Of a stretch of DNA of 64,000 bases, positions 52,657-61,347 are shown one piece after another (the first letter of the stretch is position 1; every line of letters starts with the position of its first letter). Both the position numbers and the translations under genes were made by a program. The notes beneath the pieces are model-generated. The model had not been told where the DNA came from. It ran no database searches and saw only the letters and a program-made list of their open reading frames with translations. Source of the stretch: Paenibacillus flagellatus (GTDB lineage: Bacteria > Bacillota > Bacilli > Paenibacillales > NBRC-103111); the NCBI RefSeq assembly GCF_003217775.1, contig NZ_QJVJ01000006.1:1-64000 (forward strand), read 5' to 3'.

Positions 52657-55002
52657 TCAGTCGTTCGGCTCGACCGACCCGCAGTTCAAATTTTTCCGGT
52701 ATTCCCGCGGCGTGTAGCCCGTCATCCGCTTGAACATCCGGATGAACGAGTTGACGTTTTCGTAGCCGACGAGAAGCGCCACGTCGCGGATGCGGGCGTT
52801 CGTATTGCGCAGCAGGTCGATCGCCTTGCCGATCCGGTATTCGTTCACATACAACACGAAGTTGACGCCGGTCTTTTCCTTGAAATAGTTGGACAAGTAG
52901 CCTTTGGACATGTTCAGCCTGTCGGCGATGAACTCGAGCGACAGGTCCTCGCCGTAATGGTTCGCGATCAGCTGCTTGACCGCCCCGACGACGCCGTCCT
53001 GCTCCGCTTGGCGCTCCGCGACGAGCTCGGCCGCGCGCCTCGCGAATTCGTTCATGAAGGCACGGTAGTGGGCGTGCGTCAAGCATCCGTCGATATGGCC
53101 GTGCACCGCCTGCAGCTCGAAATCGGGCGGAATGTCGATATGCTTCTCGATGAGCGACCGGGTGACTTTGCCGGCGAGCTCCTTCGCGATTTGGGAAAAT
53201 TGGTGGGCGCTCGCCCCCTTCGCCTCCATGGCGTCCAGCATCCGTCCGGCGACGTCGATCAGATGATTCGCATTGCCCGCCTGCAGATGGGACATGAATT
53301 CTTTCTCGAGGGAGCCGGAGAAGAACACCGCATACGAATCGGGACGGTACTCGGTGACGAGCTGCGTCTCGTCCTTCGGCAGCCGTTGGCGAACCATGCT
53401 GCGCGTCTTCTCGTACGCTTCCGTAAAGTCCGCCGGCTGCTTCCACTGCGGGTGAACCGCGATCGTGACGATGCACGCATCCTTGTCGCGATCGAATATC
53501 GGCTTGAGCCGGTTCAACGCCTCGAGCATCGTTTGCGCCGGCGGATCGTCGAAAACGAGCGATAAGACGTAATCCTTTTCGATCTGAAGCGTGATCGATT
53601 CCCGCGAGAACGTCTCCGTATGCAGCTCGATATACTGCTTGATCGCCGCGGCGGCGCGCTTTCGTCCCGTTCCGCCCGAACGTTGGAATTCCGGCGTAAA
53701 CGCCAAATGATACACGATCATGTAGTTCGGATTCGCCGAATCGACCCGTGCGCGCACGTCGGCGTATTCCTTCATATTCCCTTCGATGCTTTTGAGCTTG
53801 CTCAAATAACCGAATCGCCGGAGCAGGTCGTTTTTGCGGCGCAGGTCGGCGTCGGTGTGGCGCGATTGCTCCAGCAAGTCGTTCAGCCTGGCGCGGATCA
53901 GCTTGAATTCCGAGACGCCGCTCCGAATCGGCCGGACGGGAACCGACGACTGCATCGAGGAGACGATCGCCCGGAGGGGCGAATGCAGCCTCATGGCGAC
54001 GAACAGCGAGAATGCCGCGCTCGCGGCGACCGCCGCGACGAGCAGGACGACGAGAACGGTTTGGAGCCGCGACACTTGGGCGGCTACCTTGTCGTTCGGA
54101 ACGACCGACACGTAGGTAAGCCCCGTCGTCTCTCCCTTGCCGTAAAAATAGTAGTAGTCGCCTTTCTTGACGAAAGACGCGCCCTCCTCGAACGCGGTCG
54201 GCAGCTGAACGGACGGATCGCGGACGTTATGGAACACGATGCCGTTCCGCTCGTCCCATATGTAGAACAGATCGCTGTCGAAGTAGCGGTAAGCGCCGTA
54301 CAGTTTGCCGGCGTCGAGGAACGCCGCGACGACGGTATCGGGAGCGATCCGGTTCCGCATGACGACCGGCAGGAACGTCCCCCGGACGAGCTTCTCCGTC
54401 CCCGCGTTCCCTTTCACGAATTCGGAAGCCGGGTAAACCGCGAGCGCCTCCTTCCCGTCGAATTGCCGCTGCCAAAAGGCGGCGTCGTACGCTTGGCTCC
54501 GATACGACTTGGCGAACAGCGTATCGGCCTTGTCGCTGCCGTCCCGGTCGATCGCGAAATCGTTCTTTTTGAAGTAAACGACGAGGTTGTCCATCTGGAG
54601 CAGCTCGTTCGCCACAAGCGTCTTGATCGCGCCCGTCAGCTCCAGCACTTGGGCGTAATTCGAATTGTCCGCCGTTCGCCGCAGCGAATCGACCCGCTCG
54701 TCGAAGTAGAGCCGCACCGCTTCGCTCTGCACGTAGCGGAAATGGTTCTCGTAGCTGTTCACCGTATGCCGGAGCGTCAGCTGGTTGTGCCGGATCGTCG
54801 CCTCGTGGACGTTGCTTGTGAAGAAGGCGAAGCTTAAACTGTTAAACGACGCGAGCAGCGCGACGACGGCGAGAAATCCGCCTAGCAGCTTCGCGAACAG
54901 CGAGCTTTTGCCGTGCCGCACCGCGCGCCACAGCTCGGCCGCCCACGTTCCGTCCCTCGCCTCCGACGGACGGGCAAGTCTCGTCGCCAGTTTATGCGGC
55001 AT
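52657..55002 (-). CDS. Membrane-bound AraC-family regulator of the ABC operon
   Basis: A 781-residue protein with helices at about 38-62 and 310-335 around an extracellular Cache-like sensor, a middle domain of about 300 residues, and a C-terminal AraC domain (LSLEFIADRLNMSKGYLSNY; RDVALLVGYENVNSFIRMF). It is likely to activate the adjacent transporter operon and perhaps the divergent DUF4855 gene on sensing a polysaccharide breakdown product. GGAAGGAGGGCG precedes the ATG. Confidence 0.9.
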   Translation of the reverse strand: MPHKLATRLARPSEARDGTWAAELWRAVRHGKSSLFAKLLGGFLAVVALLASFNSLSFAFFTSNVHEATIRHNQLTLRHTVNSYENHFRYVQSEAVRLYFDERVDSLRRTADNSNYAQVLELTGAIKTLVANELLQMDNLVVYFKKNDFAIDRDGSDKADTLFAKSYRSQAYDAAFWQRQFDGKEALAVYPASEFVKGNAGTEKLVRGTFLPVVMRNRIAPDTVVAAFLDAGKLYGAYRYFDSDLFYIWDERNGIVFHNVRDPSVQLPTAFEEGASFVKKGDYYYFYGKGETTGLTYVSVVPNDKVAAQVSRLQTVLVVLLVAAVAASAAFSLFVAMRLHSPLRAIVSSMQSSVPVRPIRSGVSEFKLIRARLNDLLEQSRHTDADLRRKNDLLRRFGYLSKLKSIEGNMKEYADVRARVDSANPNYMIVYHLAFTPEFQRSGGTGRKRAAAAIKQYIELHTETFSRESITLQIEKDYVLSLVFDDPPAQTMLEALNRLKPIFDRDKDACIVTIAVHPQWKQPADFTEAYEKTRSMVRQRLPKDETQLVTEYRPDSYAVFFSGSLEKEFMSHLQAGNANHLIDVAGRMLDAMEAKGASAHQFSQIAKELAGKVTRSLIEKHIDIPPDFELQAVHGHIDGCLTHAHYRAFMNEFARRAAELVAERQAEQDGVVGAVKQLIANHYGEDLSLEFIADRLNMSKGYLSNYFKEKTGVNFVLYVNEYRIGKAIDLLRNTNARIRDVALLVGYENVNSFIRMFKRMTGYTPREYRKNLNCGSVEPND

Positions 55003-55243
55003 AGGTCCGCCCTCCTTCCATCGTCAAGCTGTTTTCAAATTCCATATTTCCCCTCATTAGTATCATAAAGGAGGATTCCGGCGGGACAAATCGTCTTTTT
55101 CACGGAAACTATTCTTTTTTGCAGAACATGCAAAAAACGGGATTATCGGACGAAACGGCGCTACACGGCGCAGTGTGAATCCGCTTACAATGGGGACGTG
55201 CCGGCATCCGGCAACTTCCGGTTTTACGGAAAGGAGAATGATC

Positions 55244-56947
55244 GTGTCGTTACGCAAAACGGTCATGACGAGTTTGATCGGGGCTCTCGCATTGTCGATA
55301 TTGGCCCCGGCCGCTTACGGCAAGCGGGAGGCGCCGCAGACGCCGACCAATTTGGCCGCCGGCTTGAGCTATTCGGTGTCGGCCCCCCCTTCGGCTACAT
55401 ACCCCGATGCGGGCAACGAGTTGACGGACGGGTCGTATGCGGCCACGGTGCTGAGCTCCCCCGGCTGGCAAGGCCATCTGCGAGGAATGTCAAGGACGGT
55501 TTCGTTCGACCTGCAGCAGCTGAAGTCGGTATCCGAAGTGAAGGCGAACTTCCTGCAAAACAACGGATCGGCCGTCTATTTCCCGATGAAAGTGACGGTC
55601 TCCGTGTCGAAGGACGGAACCGAATGGGGAACGCTCGCCGAAATCGAAAGCCGCATTCCGACGCACGATCCGGCCAAGCGCACGCAAGCGTATGCCTGGA
55701 ACGGGGCGGTCGACGGCTTGCCGCGCGGCAATCCGCACGCGGATATGGTGCTCGCCCGCTATGTGAACGTCACCTTCACGACCGACGACTGGGTGTTCCT
55801 CGACGAAATCGAAATATGGGGCGTCGACGGTAGGGCGCCGTCGGCCAAGACGCTGCCGCCCGACGAACCCGCGGCACCGGAGCAGCCCGGCTACTTGCAG
55901 CCGGGAGAAGCGACGGCCGGCATCCGCAGCTTGGCGCTGCTGTACAACGGCTGGAACGCGAGCGGCTTCGGCAATTGGACGAAACCGAGCATCATGCCGT
56001 ACTTGGGCTACGAGAACGCCTCGGGGGAAACGGTCGACCTGCTGTTCGACGGCGTCCTGTTTCTCGGCTTGAACGCCCCCTCCACCCGCAGCTTCGCCGA
56101 GAGCGGCACGCCCTCGAACAAGGAGGACTGGCAATGGTATTTGGACAAGACGTTCGCGCCGGACGGCGACTTGAGCCAGCTGAACGAGGCCGCCGTCGAG
56201 GTCGGCACGAGGCTCGGCAACCCGTCCCACAAGGCGAAAGCCGTGCTGATGATCCCGTACCCTTCCTTTAAGCAGAGCGATTTCGGCGACGTCGACGGCG
56301 ACGGCGCGACGGAAAACATGAACCAGACGCAGATCGGGTACGACGCCGCCTACGAAAACCGGCGCAAGGCGATACGCTGGTACGTCGGGGAAGCGATATG
56401 GCGTTGGAACGACGCCGCCTATTCGAACTTGGAGTTCGGGGGGTTGTATTGGCTCAGCGAAAAAGTGAACCTGTCCGCCGCGTACGAGGAAGAGCTGATC
56501 GCCTATACCGGCGGGCTCGTCCGCGAAGGAGGCGGCCGGTTTTTCTGGATTCCGACGTTCGAGGGCACCCGGTTTTGGCGCTGGAAGGAGCTCGGCTTCG
56601 ACGCCGTCGCGATGCAGCCGAACCATTTCTTCACGCCGTCCATCCCCGATTCGCGCATCGAAGCGGCGGCCGGGTACGGCAAGCGGTACGGCATCGGCAT
56701 CGAGCTCGAGACGAACGAGCGGATGCTCCGTCCTGGAGCGCCCGCGTCCGACGGGGACAGCTGGCGCAGGCGCTACACCGCCTACTTGAACGGCGGTGTC
56801 GAGTACGGCTACATGACGGGCGCGTTCCGGGCGTATTACCAAGGCGCGGAGGCGTACCTTAAGGGTGCGCGCAGCGCCCTGCCCGAAGCCAGGGCCACGT
56901 ACGATTGGACGTACCGGTTCGTGAAGGGAACGTATACGAAGCAGTAG
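55244..56947 (+). CDS. Secreted DUF4855 protein with N-terminal discoidin-like domain
   Basis: A 567-residue exported protein: signal peptide MSLRKTVMTSLIGALALSIL ... AAYG, a beta-sandwich similar to F5/8C (discoidin) modules at about 45-195 (NELTDGSYAATV ... RYVNVTFTTDDWVFLDEIEI), and a DUF4855 region from about 225 to the end (LALLYNGWNASGFGNWTKPS, VLMIPYPSF, FFWIPTFEG). DUF4855 has a barrel-like look reminiscent of glycosidases, but no activity is assigned. The GTG at 55244 is seven bases after AAAGGAG. It is divergent from the AraC regulator. Confidence 0.82.
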   Translation: MSLRKTVMTSLIGALALSILAPAAYGKREAPQTPTNLAAGLSYSVSAPPSATYPDAGNELTDGSYAATVLSSPGWQGHLRGMSRTVSFDLQQLKSVSEVKANFLQNNGSAVYFPMKVTVSVSKDGTEWGTLAEIESRIPTHDPAKRTQAYAWNGAVDGLPRGNPHADMVLARYVNVTFTTDDWVFLDEIEIWGVDGRAPSAKTLPPDEPAAPEQPGYLQPGEATAGIRSLALLYNGWNASGFGNWTKPSIMPYLGYENASGETVDLLFDGVLFLGLNAPSTRSFAESGTPSNKEDWQWYLDKTFAPDGDLSQLNEAAVEVGTRLGNPSHKAKAVLMIPYPSFKQSDFGDVDGDGATENMNQTQIGYDAAYENRRKAIRWYVGEAIWRWNDAAYSNLEFGGLYWLSEKVNLSAAYEEELIAYTGGLVREGGGRFFWIPTFEGTRFWRWKELGFDAVAMQPNHFFTPSIPDSRIEAAAGYGKRYGIGIELETNERMLRPGAPASDGDSWRRRYTAYLNGGVEYGYMTGAFRAYYQGAEAYLKGARSALPEARATYDWTYRFVKGTYTKQ

Positions 56948-56995
56948 CGGGTAAAGGATGACTTCACGATAACGAATCGTGCCAGGAAGGATGGC

Positions 56996-57030
56996 GGCCG
57001 CTTTTCGAGAAGCGGCCGTTTCGTTTTCGG
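56996..57030 (+). terminator. Terminator after DUF4855 gene
   Basis: GGCCGCTT and AAGCGGCC stem with a T-rich tail (GTTTCGTTTTC). Confidence 0.75.
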
Positions 57031-57032
57031 TA

Positions 57033-57064
57033 TAAAAAAAGGCGCCCCTGAAAAGGGGCGCCTT
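57033..57064. terminator. Second hairpin with A-tract
   Basis: AAGGCGCCCC and GGGGCGCCTT stem; seven As on the left give a U-tract for minus-strand transcripts. It backs up the preceding terminator. Confidence 0.75.
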
Positions 57065-57074
57065 CGCTTTAATC

Positions 57075-57091
57075 GAACAAACGTTCGGTTC
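57075..57091. promoter_or_regulatory. TetR-like inverted repeat
   Basis: CGAAC-AAAC-GTTCG with outer GAAC/GTTC symmetry, in the AT-rich region about 190 bases before the MFS gene. No regulator gene adjoins. The rest of 57092-57273 is AT-rich with several TATA-like blocks but no clear promoter. Confidence 0.35.
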
Positions 57092-57273
57092 ATAATACTT
57101 ATGAATAAAGACAGCCGCTATTCGGCTTTCATATTATTAGTATAAACTAGCGGCCATTATAAGTCTATATTTTATCTGAAATATCGTCTATATTTTTGTA
57201 TACCCGGCCGGAACGTTACCCTTAGTACAGAATGTCAACTCCGCATGAATCGATGCGACAATGTGAGGAGAAT

Positions 57274-58539
57274 ATGGTGCCAATCCGTTTATGGAACATC
57301 AATTTGAAGGTCCGTCTCATCGGTGACGGGCTGTTCAACATGCTCTTTTGGATGTACTTTCCGTTCATTACCGTCTATTTCGGATCAGCAATGGGCAATC
57401 ATGTTGCAGGACTGCTCATGACTATCCCTCCGATCGTCAGTATGCTCGGCAGTCTGCTGGGGGGAGCAGTAACCGACTGGGCCGGACGGCGCCCTGTCAT
57501 GCTGATCGGCGCTTTGCTTCAGACCGTCATGTTCGCTTTGTTTGCCGTTTCGTCTTCCCATTGGATGGAATTTTTCGCATTTATCGGCCTTGGGCTGGGC
57601 GGAGCCATCTATAAGCCCGCAAGCTCCGCTATGGTGGCGGACCTCGTTCCCGCACAGGACAGGCGTCAAGTCTTCGCAACCTTTATGACGGCTAATAACA
57701 TTGGCGCTGTGCTTGGGCCTGCCCTCGGTGCCGTCTTCTTCTTTCACTATCGGGATGAACTATTATGGACCTGCACCGTTGTGATGCTGCTGTACTTCAT
57801 CGCCATCTATTTCATGGTCCATGAAACATCGCCCCCTTCCGCCAAACTCCCGAAGGGACCGCATTTTCTTACAACGGTATTCAAGGAACAATGGAAGGGA
57901 TACGGGATTATATTTCGGGATAAAGTATTCCTCACCTATATGTTGGCGGGGATCTTCTCGCTCATCCCGATTATGCAGCTCGATCTGTATATGCCGGTAT
58001 ATGTTATCGACGAGGTGCCCTCCCAGCCTCTTTTTCCTTGGACAGGCCTCTCCCCCGTATTGTCCGGCGCGGAAATCTACGGATGGCTGGTCGGGTTCAA
58101 CGGGTTGCTGTTCGTCCTGTTTATTTGGCCTGTTACGAAATGGTTCCACAATTGGAAGGAGCGCGATGTCTTCATCTTATCCTCCTTCCTTTCCGGGATA
58201 GGCACGTTCGCCATCGGATTGAACTCCAATATTTGGTTCCTATTCGTTATTACGATTGTTTTCACCTTCGGCGAAATCGTACGAACCCCGGTAACCCTAA
58301 GCTTCATCAGCCGCTATGCCCCTGAGCATGCAAGAGGCCAGTATATGGGAGCGGACAGTTTGCAAAACACGATCGGCAAATTCCTGGCGCCTGTGACCGT
58401 GTTCGTGTCGAGTTGGGTGCCGCCTATGGGCATTTTCAGTATGATTTTGATATTTTCGCTCATCAGCGTGGCTCTTTACGTTCAATTGTTTAGAATGAAT
58501 ACGGAGCATCCGGAAGCAGCGGATTCCGGGCCCCCGTAA
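57274..58539 (+). CDS. MFS transporter, 12-TM multidrug-efflux type
   Basis: A 421-residue membrane protein with about 12 helices; the loop 2-3 motif GGAVTDWAGRRPVMLIGALL and motif C-like NNIGAVLGPALGAVFFF point to a DHA1-type exporter. A long loop before helix 7 or 8 (DEVPSQPLFPWTGLSP) is unusual. GAGGAG lies just before the ATG at 57274; the upstream ATG at 57232 lacks a site. Codon use and AT content differ visibly from neighbours, suggesting horizontal acquisition. Confidence 0.85.
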   Translation: MVPIRLWNINLKVRLIGDGLFNMLFWMYFPFITVYFGSAMGNHVAGLLMTIPPIVSMLGSLLGGAVTDWAGRRPVMLIGALLQTVMFALFAVSSSHWMEFFAFIGLGLGGAIYKPASSAMVADLVPAQDRRQVFATFMTANNIGAVLGPALGAVFFFHYRDELLWTCTVVMLLYFIAIYFMVHETSPPSAKLPKGPHFLTTVFKEQWKGYGIIFRDKVFLTYMLAGIFSLIPIMQLDLYMPVYVIDEVPSQPLFPWTGLSPVLSGAEIYGWLVGFNGLLFVLFIWPVTKWFHNWKERDVFILSSFLSGIGTFAIGLNSNIWFLFVITIVFTFGEIVRTPVTLSFISRYAPEHARGQYMGADSLQNTIGKFLAPVTVFVSSWVPPMGIFSMILIFSLISVALYVQLFRMNTEHPEAADSGPP

Positions 58540-58571
58540 CAAAACCATCAAATAAAGAACAAACGGAAGGA

Positions 58572-58603
58572 TGCCGAGAAAAGAATATTTCCCGAGGTTT
58601 TTT
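58572..58603 (+). terminator. Weak terminator after MFS gene
   Basis: GCCGAGAAA and TTTCCCGAGG form an imperfect stem followed by TTTTTT. Confidence 0.45.
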
Positions 58604-58627
58604 CTGTTGATTACAGGTGTTTAAAGC

Positions 58628-58897
58628 ATGAAAACGATGGTAATTCCTTTACGACGCTCAATCGCTGCCGTATTCCTCTTGTCCGGTTTTCATTTCATAG
58701 ATCGAGGAGGGCATACCGCCCCGTCGGATGTCGACGGCATATACTACGCCGCTCTCGGGATGACGGGCGGCACGATGACGGAAGCATGTCCGACCCGCCG
58801 AATGTCGATCGATTCTTGTAAAAAACGCGGCGTCTGTCCCACTACCCTCGGAAATGGCCGTTGGGACCGTCCCATTGTTTCCGTGGGTGAACTATAA
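58628..58897 (+). CDS. Hypothetical 89-residue protein (doubtful)
   Basis: An open frame with a signal-peptide-like start (MKTMVIPLRRSIAAVFLLSG) and AGGTG about eight bases upstream, followed after 35 bases by a good terminator. No family is recognised, and the second half is Arg/Cys/Gly-rich without clear structure. It may equally be a decayed gene or a noncoding transcript. Confidence 0.25.
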   Translation: MKTMVIPLRRSIAAVFLLSGFHFIDRGGHTAPSDVDGIYYAALGMTGGTMTEACPTRRMSIDSCKKRGVCPTTLGNGRWDRPIVSVGEL

Positions 58898-58931
58898 CTG
58901 GAATGGCGACTTTGAATGTCGATCAGAGCGG

Positions 58932-58978
58932 CGGGTAGACCACGATCCTCGTAACGGGGAACGGTCTACCCGTTTTTT
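58932..58978 (+). terminator. Strong terminator of an unassigned transcript
   Basis: CGGGTAGACC pairs with GGTCTACCCG, then TTTTTT. No convincing gene ends here. From 58979 to 59275 nothing else is recognisable; the stretch is AT-rich toward its right end. Confidence 0.8.
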
Positions 58979-59275
58979 CTTGCAGGCGAGTCGAAGTCGC
59001 TGCGTTCAAAGCGGCAGCCGCGGCGGTTCATGTACGAAGAGAACTTTCGCCGGCGTTAACGCCAATACGAATGCGAAACAACGTTTCATGATCAATTCTT
59101 TTCACCCGCTTTCCCATAATGAACGATAGACTGCGATCGCTTGCGGTCGGTCGCTTCGACAAACCTCATGTCAGGTTTTCGCTAAAAGACGGTGAAATGT
59201 TAACACCTCTCTTCTAAAAAAAACGGCACGGCCAGCGGTTTAAGCCTTATTAATTAAAATAATTATAAAGTAGTA

Positions 59276-59304
59276 TTGATTTCCATCGCCCGGCCGTATA
59301 TAAT
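59276..59304 (+). promoter_or_regulatory. Sigma-A-like promoter for SDR/QueA-like operon
   Basis: TTGATT, 17-base spacer, perfect TATAAT (59299-59304), 67 bases before the SDR start. Confidence 0.75.
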
Positions 59305-59320
59305 CGACTCAAATCAACTT

Positions 59321-59342
59321 TTTATATATTTTAGTATATAAA
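59321..59342. promoter_or_regulatory. Operator-like palindrome downstream of promoter
   Basis: TTTATATA-6-TATATAAA is a perfect 8-bp inverted repeat just downstream of the likely transcription start, well placed for a repressor. No regulator gene is adjacent. Confidence 0.5.
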
Positions 59343-59371
59343 GTATGTTAAATCGAACGGAGGAGTCGACG

Positions 59372-60133
59372 ATGAACGAACAACAGGTTGTCATGATTAC
59401 GGGAGCTTCCAAAGGGCTCGGCAAGGCGCTGGCGCTCGCCTTCGCCCGGCAGGGGGCGAGCTTGGCGCTTTGCGCGCGGGGCGAGGAGGCGCTGCAGGAT
59501 GTGCGCCGGGAGGCCGAGGCGCTCGGGGCGGCCGGTGTGCTGGCGGTCGCCGCGGACATCTCGTCCGCGCGGGACGTGGAGAAGTTCGTGGCGCTGGCGG
59601 AGTCGGCGTACGGGCGGATCGACGTGCTCGTCAACAACGCTTCGGCGCTCGGCCCGAGCCCGATGCCGCTCCTGCTCGATTACCCCGAGGACGATTTCGC
59701 GGAGGTGCTGCGCGTCAACGCCGTCGGCACGTTTCTCGTCACGCGCCGCGTCATCGCCGGCATGCTGCGGCGCGGATCGGGCTCGATCGTCAACGTGACG
59801 TCGGAGGCGGGCAGCGTCGGCTATGCGGGGTGGGGCGCCTACGGCATCTCGAAGTTCGCCGTCGAAGGGATGACCGAGACGTGGGCGGCCGAGGTGGACG
59901 GCAGCGGCGTGCGCGTCAACATGGTCGACCCGGGCGAAATGGATACGGCGATGCACGCCTCGGCGGTGCCGGACTGCGATTACGAGCTGGCCGACCCGAA
60001 CGATTTGACCGGCGTCTTCCTCTGGCTCGCGTCGGACGAAGCATCGCACGTCAACGGCTCGCGGTTCGAAGCGCAGCGGTTCGCGGCGGACGGCCCGGCA
60101 CCGGCATCGGCGTCGGCGGAAGGAAACGGGTAG
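59372..60133 (+). CDS. SDR family oxidoreductase
   Basis: A 253-residue short-chain dehydrogenase: TGASKGLGKALALA near residue 10, NNAS at about 88, catalytic Ser in NVTSEAGSVG and YGISK as YxxxK. The C-terminal end departs from the FabG pattern (NGSRFEAQRFAADGPAP). The substrate is unknown. GGAGGAG lies eight bases before the ATG. It is followed 41 bases later by a QueA-like gene in the same transcript. Confidence 0.87.
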   Translation: MNEQQVVMITGASKGLGKALALAFARQGASLALCARGEEALQDVRREAEALGAAGVLAVAADISSARDVEKFVALAESAYGRIDVLVNNASALGPSPMPLLLDYPEDDFAEVLRVNAVGTFLVTRRVIAGMLRRGSGSIVNVTSEAGSVGYAGWGAYGISKFAVEGMTETWAAEVDGSGVRVNMVDPGEMDTAMHASAVPDCDYELADPNDLTGVFLWLASDEASHVNGSRFEAQRFAADGPAPASASAEGNG

Positions 60134-60174
60134 GGAACGGAAACGGTTGGAGGACGGAAAGGAGCGGATGTTCC

Positions 60175-61299
60175 ATGGAAACGAAGTCGTTAGCCTTCGA
60201 GCTGCCGGAGGAGCGCAACGCCGGGGCTCCGCCCGAGAGACGCGGCTTGCGCCGCGACCGGGTCCGGCTCATGGTGCAAAGCCGGGCGGACGGGACGGTC
60301 CGCCATACGAGCTTTCATAAGCTGGCCGACGAGCTGCGGCCGGGCGACTGCCTCGTGCTGAACGAAAGCCGCACGATTCCGGCATCGCTGCGCGCGGTCC
60401 GGTTCGTCGGAGCGATTCCGGTCGACGAAGTCGAGGTTCGCCTCGCCCGCCGGACCGGAGAGGCGGAATGGGAGGCGCTGCTGCTGCATGCGGGCGGGTT
60501 CTCGGGCGCGATTGCCGATGGCGGGACCGTCTCGTCCGCGGAGGGCGGGTTCGGGACCGCTACCGCTCTCCCCTCGCCCGCCGAGCCGATCGCGGGAGGA
60601 ACGGAGACGCTGCGGTTTTCCCCCGCCCTGTACGCCGAGGCGGAGAGGCGGGCGGGCTCGCCGTTCGTCGCGCTGCGGTTCAATCGCGGCGGCCGCGAGC
60701 TGTTCGCCGACATTTACGCGCTCGGGGAGCCGGTCCGCTACGAGTATACGGAACGGCCCTGGGACCTCGACTATTATCAGACCGTGTACGGGACCGTGCC
60801 GGGCTCGATCGAGATGCCGTCGGCCGGCAGGGCGTTCACGTGGGAGATGCTGTTCGCCCTCCGGCGAAAAGGCGTCGCTATCGCCTACGTGCAGCTGCAC
60901 ACGGGGCTGTCGTACTTGTACGGCTCCCGCCTCGATCCGGCGGACAACGCCGAATCGTACGCCGTCTCCGCCGCGGCCGCGGAGACGGTCAACCGCGCCA
61001 AGCGGGACGGCGGACGCATCATCGCGGTCGGCACGACCGTCGTCCGCTGCCTCGAATCGGCCGCGGATGCGAACGGCTCGCTCCGGCCGGGAAGCGGCCG
61101 GACGTCGCTGTACGTCGACGAGGCGTACCCGCTCCGCATCGCCGACGGGCTGATGAGCGGCCTGCACGAGCCCGAGGCGAGCCATCTCCATATGCTGTCC
61201 GCCTTCGTCGGCGGGAAGGCGCTCCGGCACGCTTACGAAGAGGCGATCCGGGAGCGGTACTTGTGGCACGAGTTCGGCGATATTCACTTGATGGTATAG
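60175..61299 (+). CDS. S-adenosylmethionine:tRNA ribosyltransferase-isomerase (QueA-like)
   Basis: A 374-residue protein of the QueA family: DCLVLNESRTIPASLRA, the central YQTVYGTVPGSIEMPSAGRAFT (canonical enzymes read YQTVYA...GSVAAPTAGLHFT) and GTTVVRCLES. QueA adds the ribosyl part of SAM to preQ1-tRNA to form epoxyqueuosine. Here the signature is diverged (E-MPSAGRAFT), an insert lies near residues 110-140, and tgt/ruvB neighbours are missing, so it is probably a paralogue of altered role. AAAGGAG lies ten bases before the ATG. Confidence 0.82.
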   Translation: METKSLAFELPEERNAGAPPERRGLRRDRVRLMVQSRADGTVRHTSFHKLADELRPGDCLVLNESRTIPASLRAVRFVGAIPVDEVEVRLARRTGEAEWEALLLHAGGFSGAIADGGTVSSAEGGFGTATALPSPAEPIAGGTETLRFSPALYAEAERRAGSPFVALRFNRGGRELFADIYALGEPVRYEYTERPWDLDYYQTVYGTVPGSIEMPSAGRAFTWEMLFALRRKGVAIAYVQLHTGLSYLYGSRLDPADNAESYAVSAAAAETVNRAKRDGGRIIAVGTTVVRCLESAADANGSLRPGSGRTSLYVDEAYPLRIADGLMSGLHEPEASHLHMLSAFVGGKALRHAYEEAIRERYLWHEFGDIHLMV

Positions 61300-61304
61300 G
61301 GTAC

Positions 61305-61337
61305 AAAAAAGCCGGCCGATTCGCATGGAATCGGCCG
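61305..61337 (-). terminator. Terminator between convergent QueA-like and MDR genes
   Basis: CGGCCGATT and AATCGGCCG form the stem; six Ts follow on the minus strand. Confidence 0.85.
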
Positions 61338-61347
61338 CTCGCGCCGT

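Noticed and set aside
58854..59129. 91-codon frame across the terminator at 58.95 kb
   Set aside because: It reads through a strong hairpin/T-tract, has no ribosome site and resembles no family.
59470..61299. A 609-codon frame suggesting an SDR/QueA fusion
   Set aside because: The first 235 codons lie in the wrong frame of the SDR gene and are Arg/Gly-rich; QueA-like has its own ribosome site at 60160-60175.
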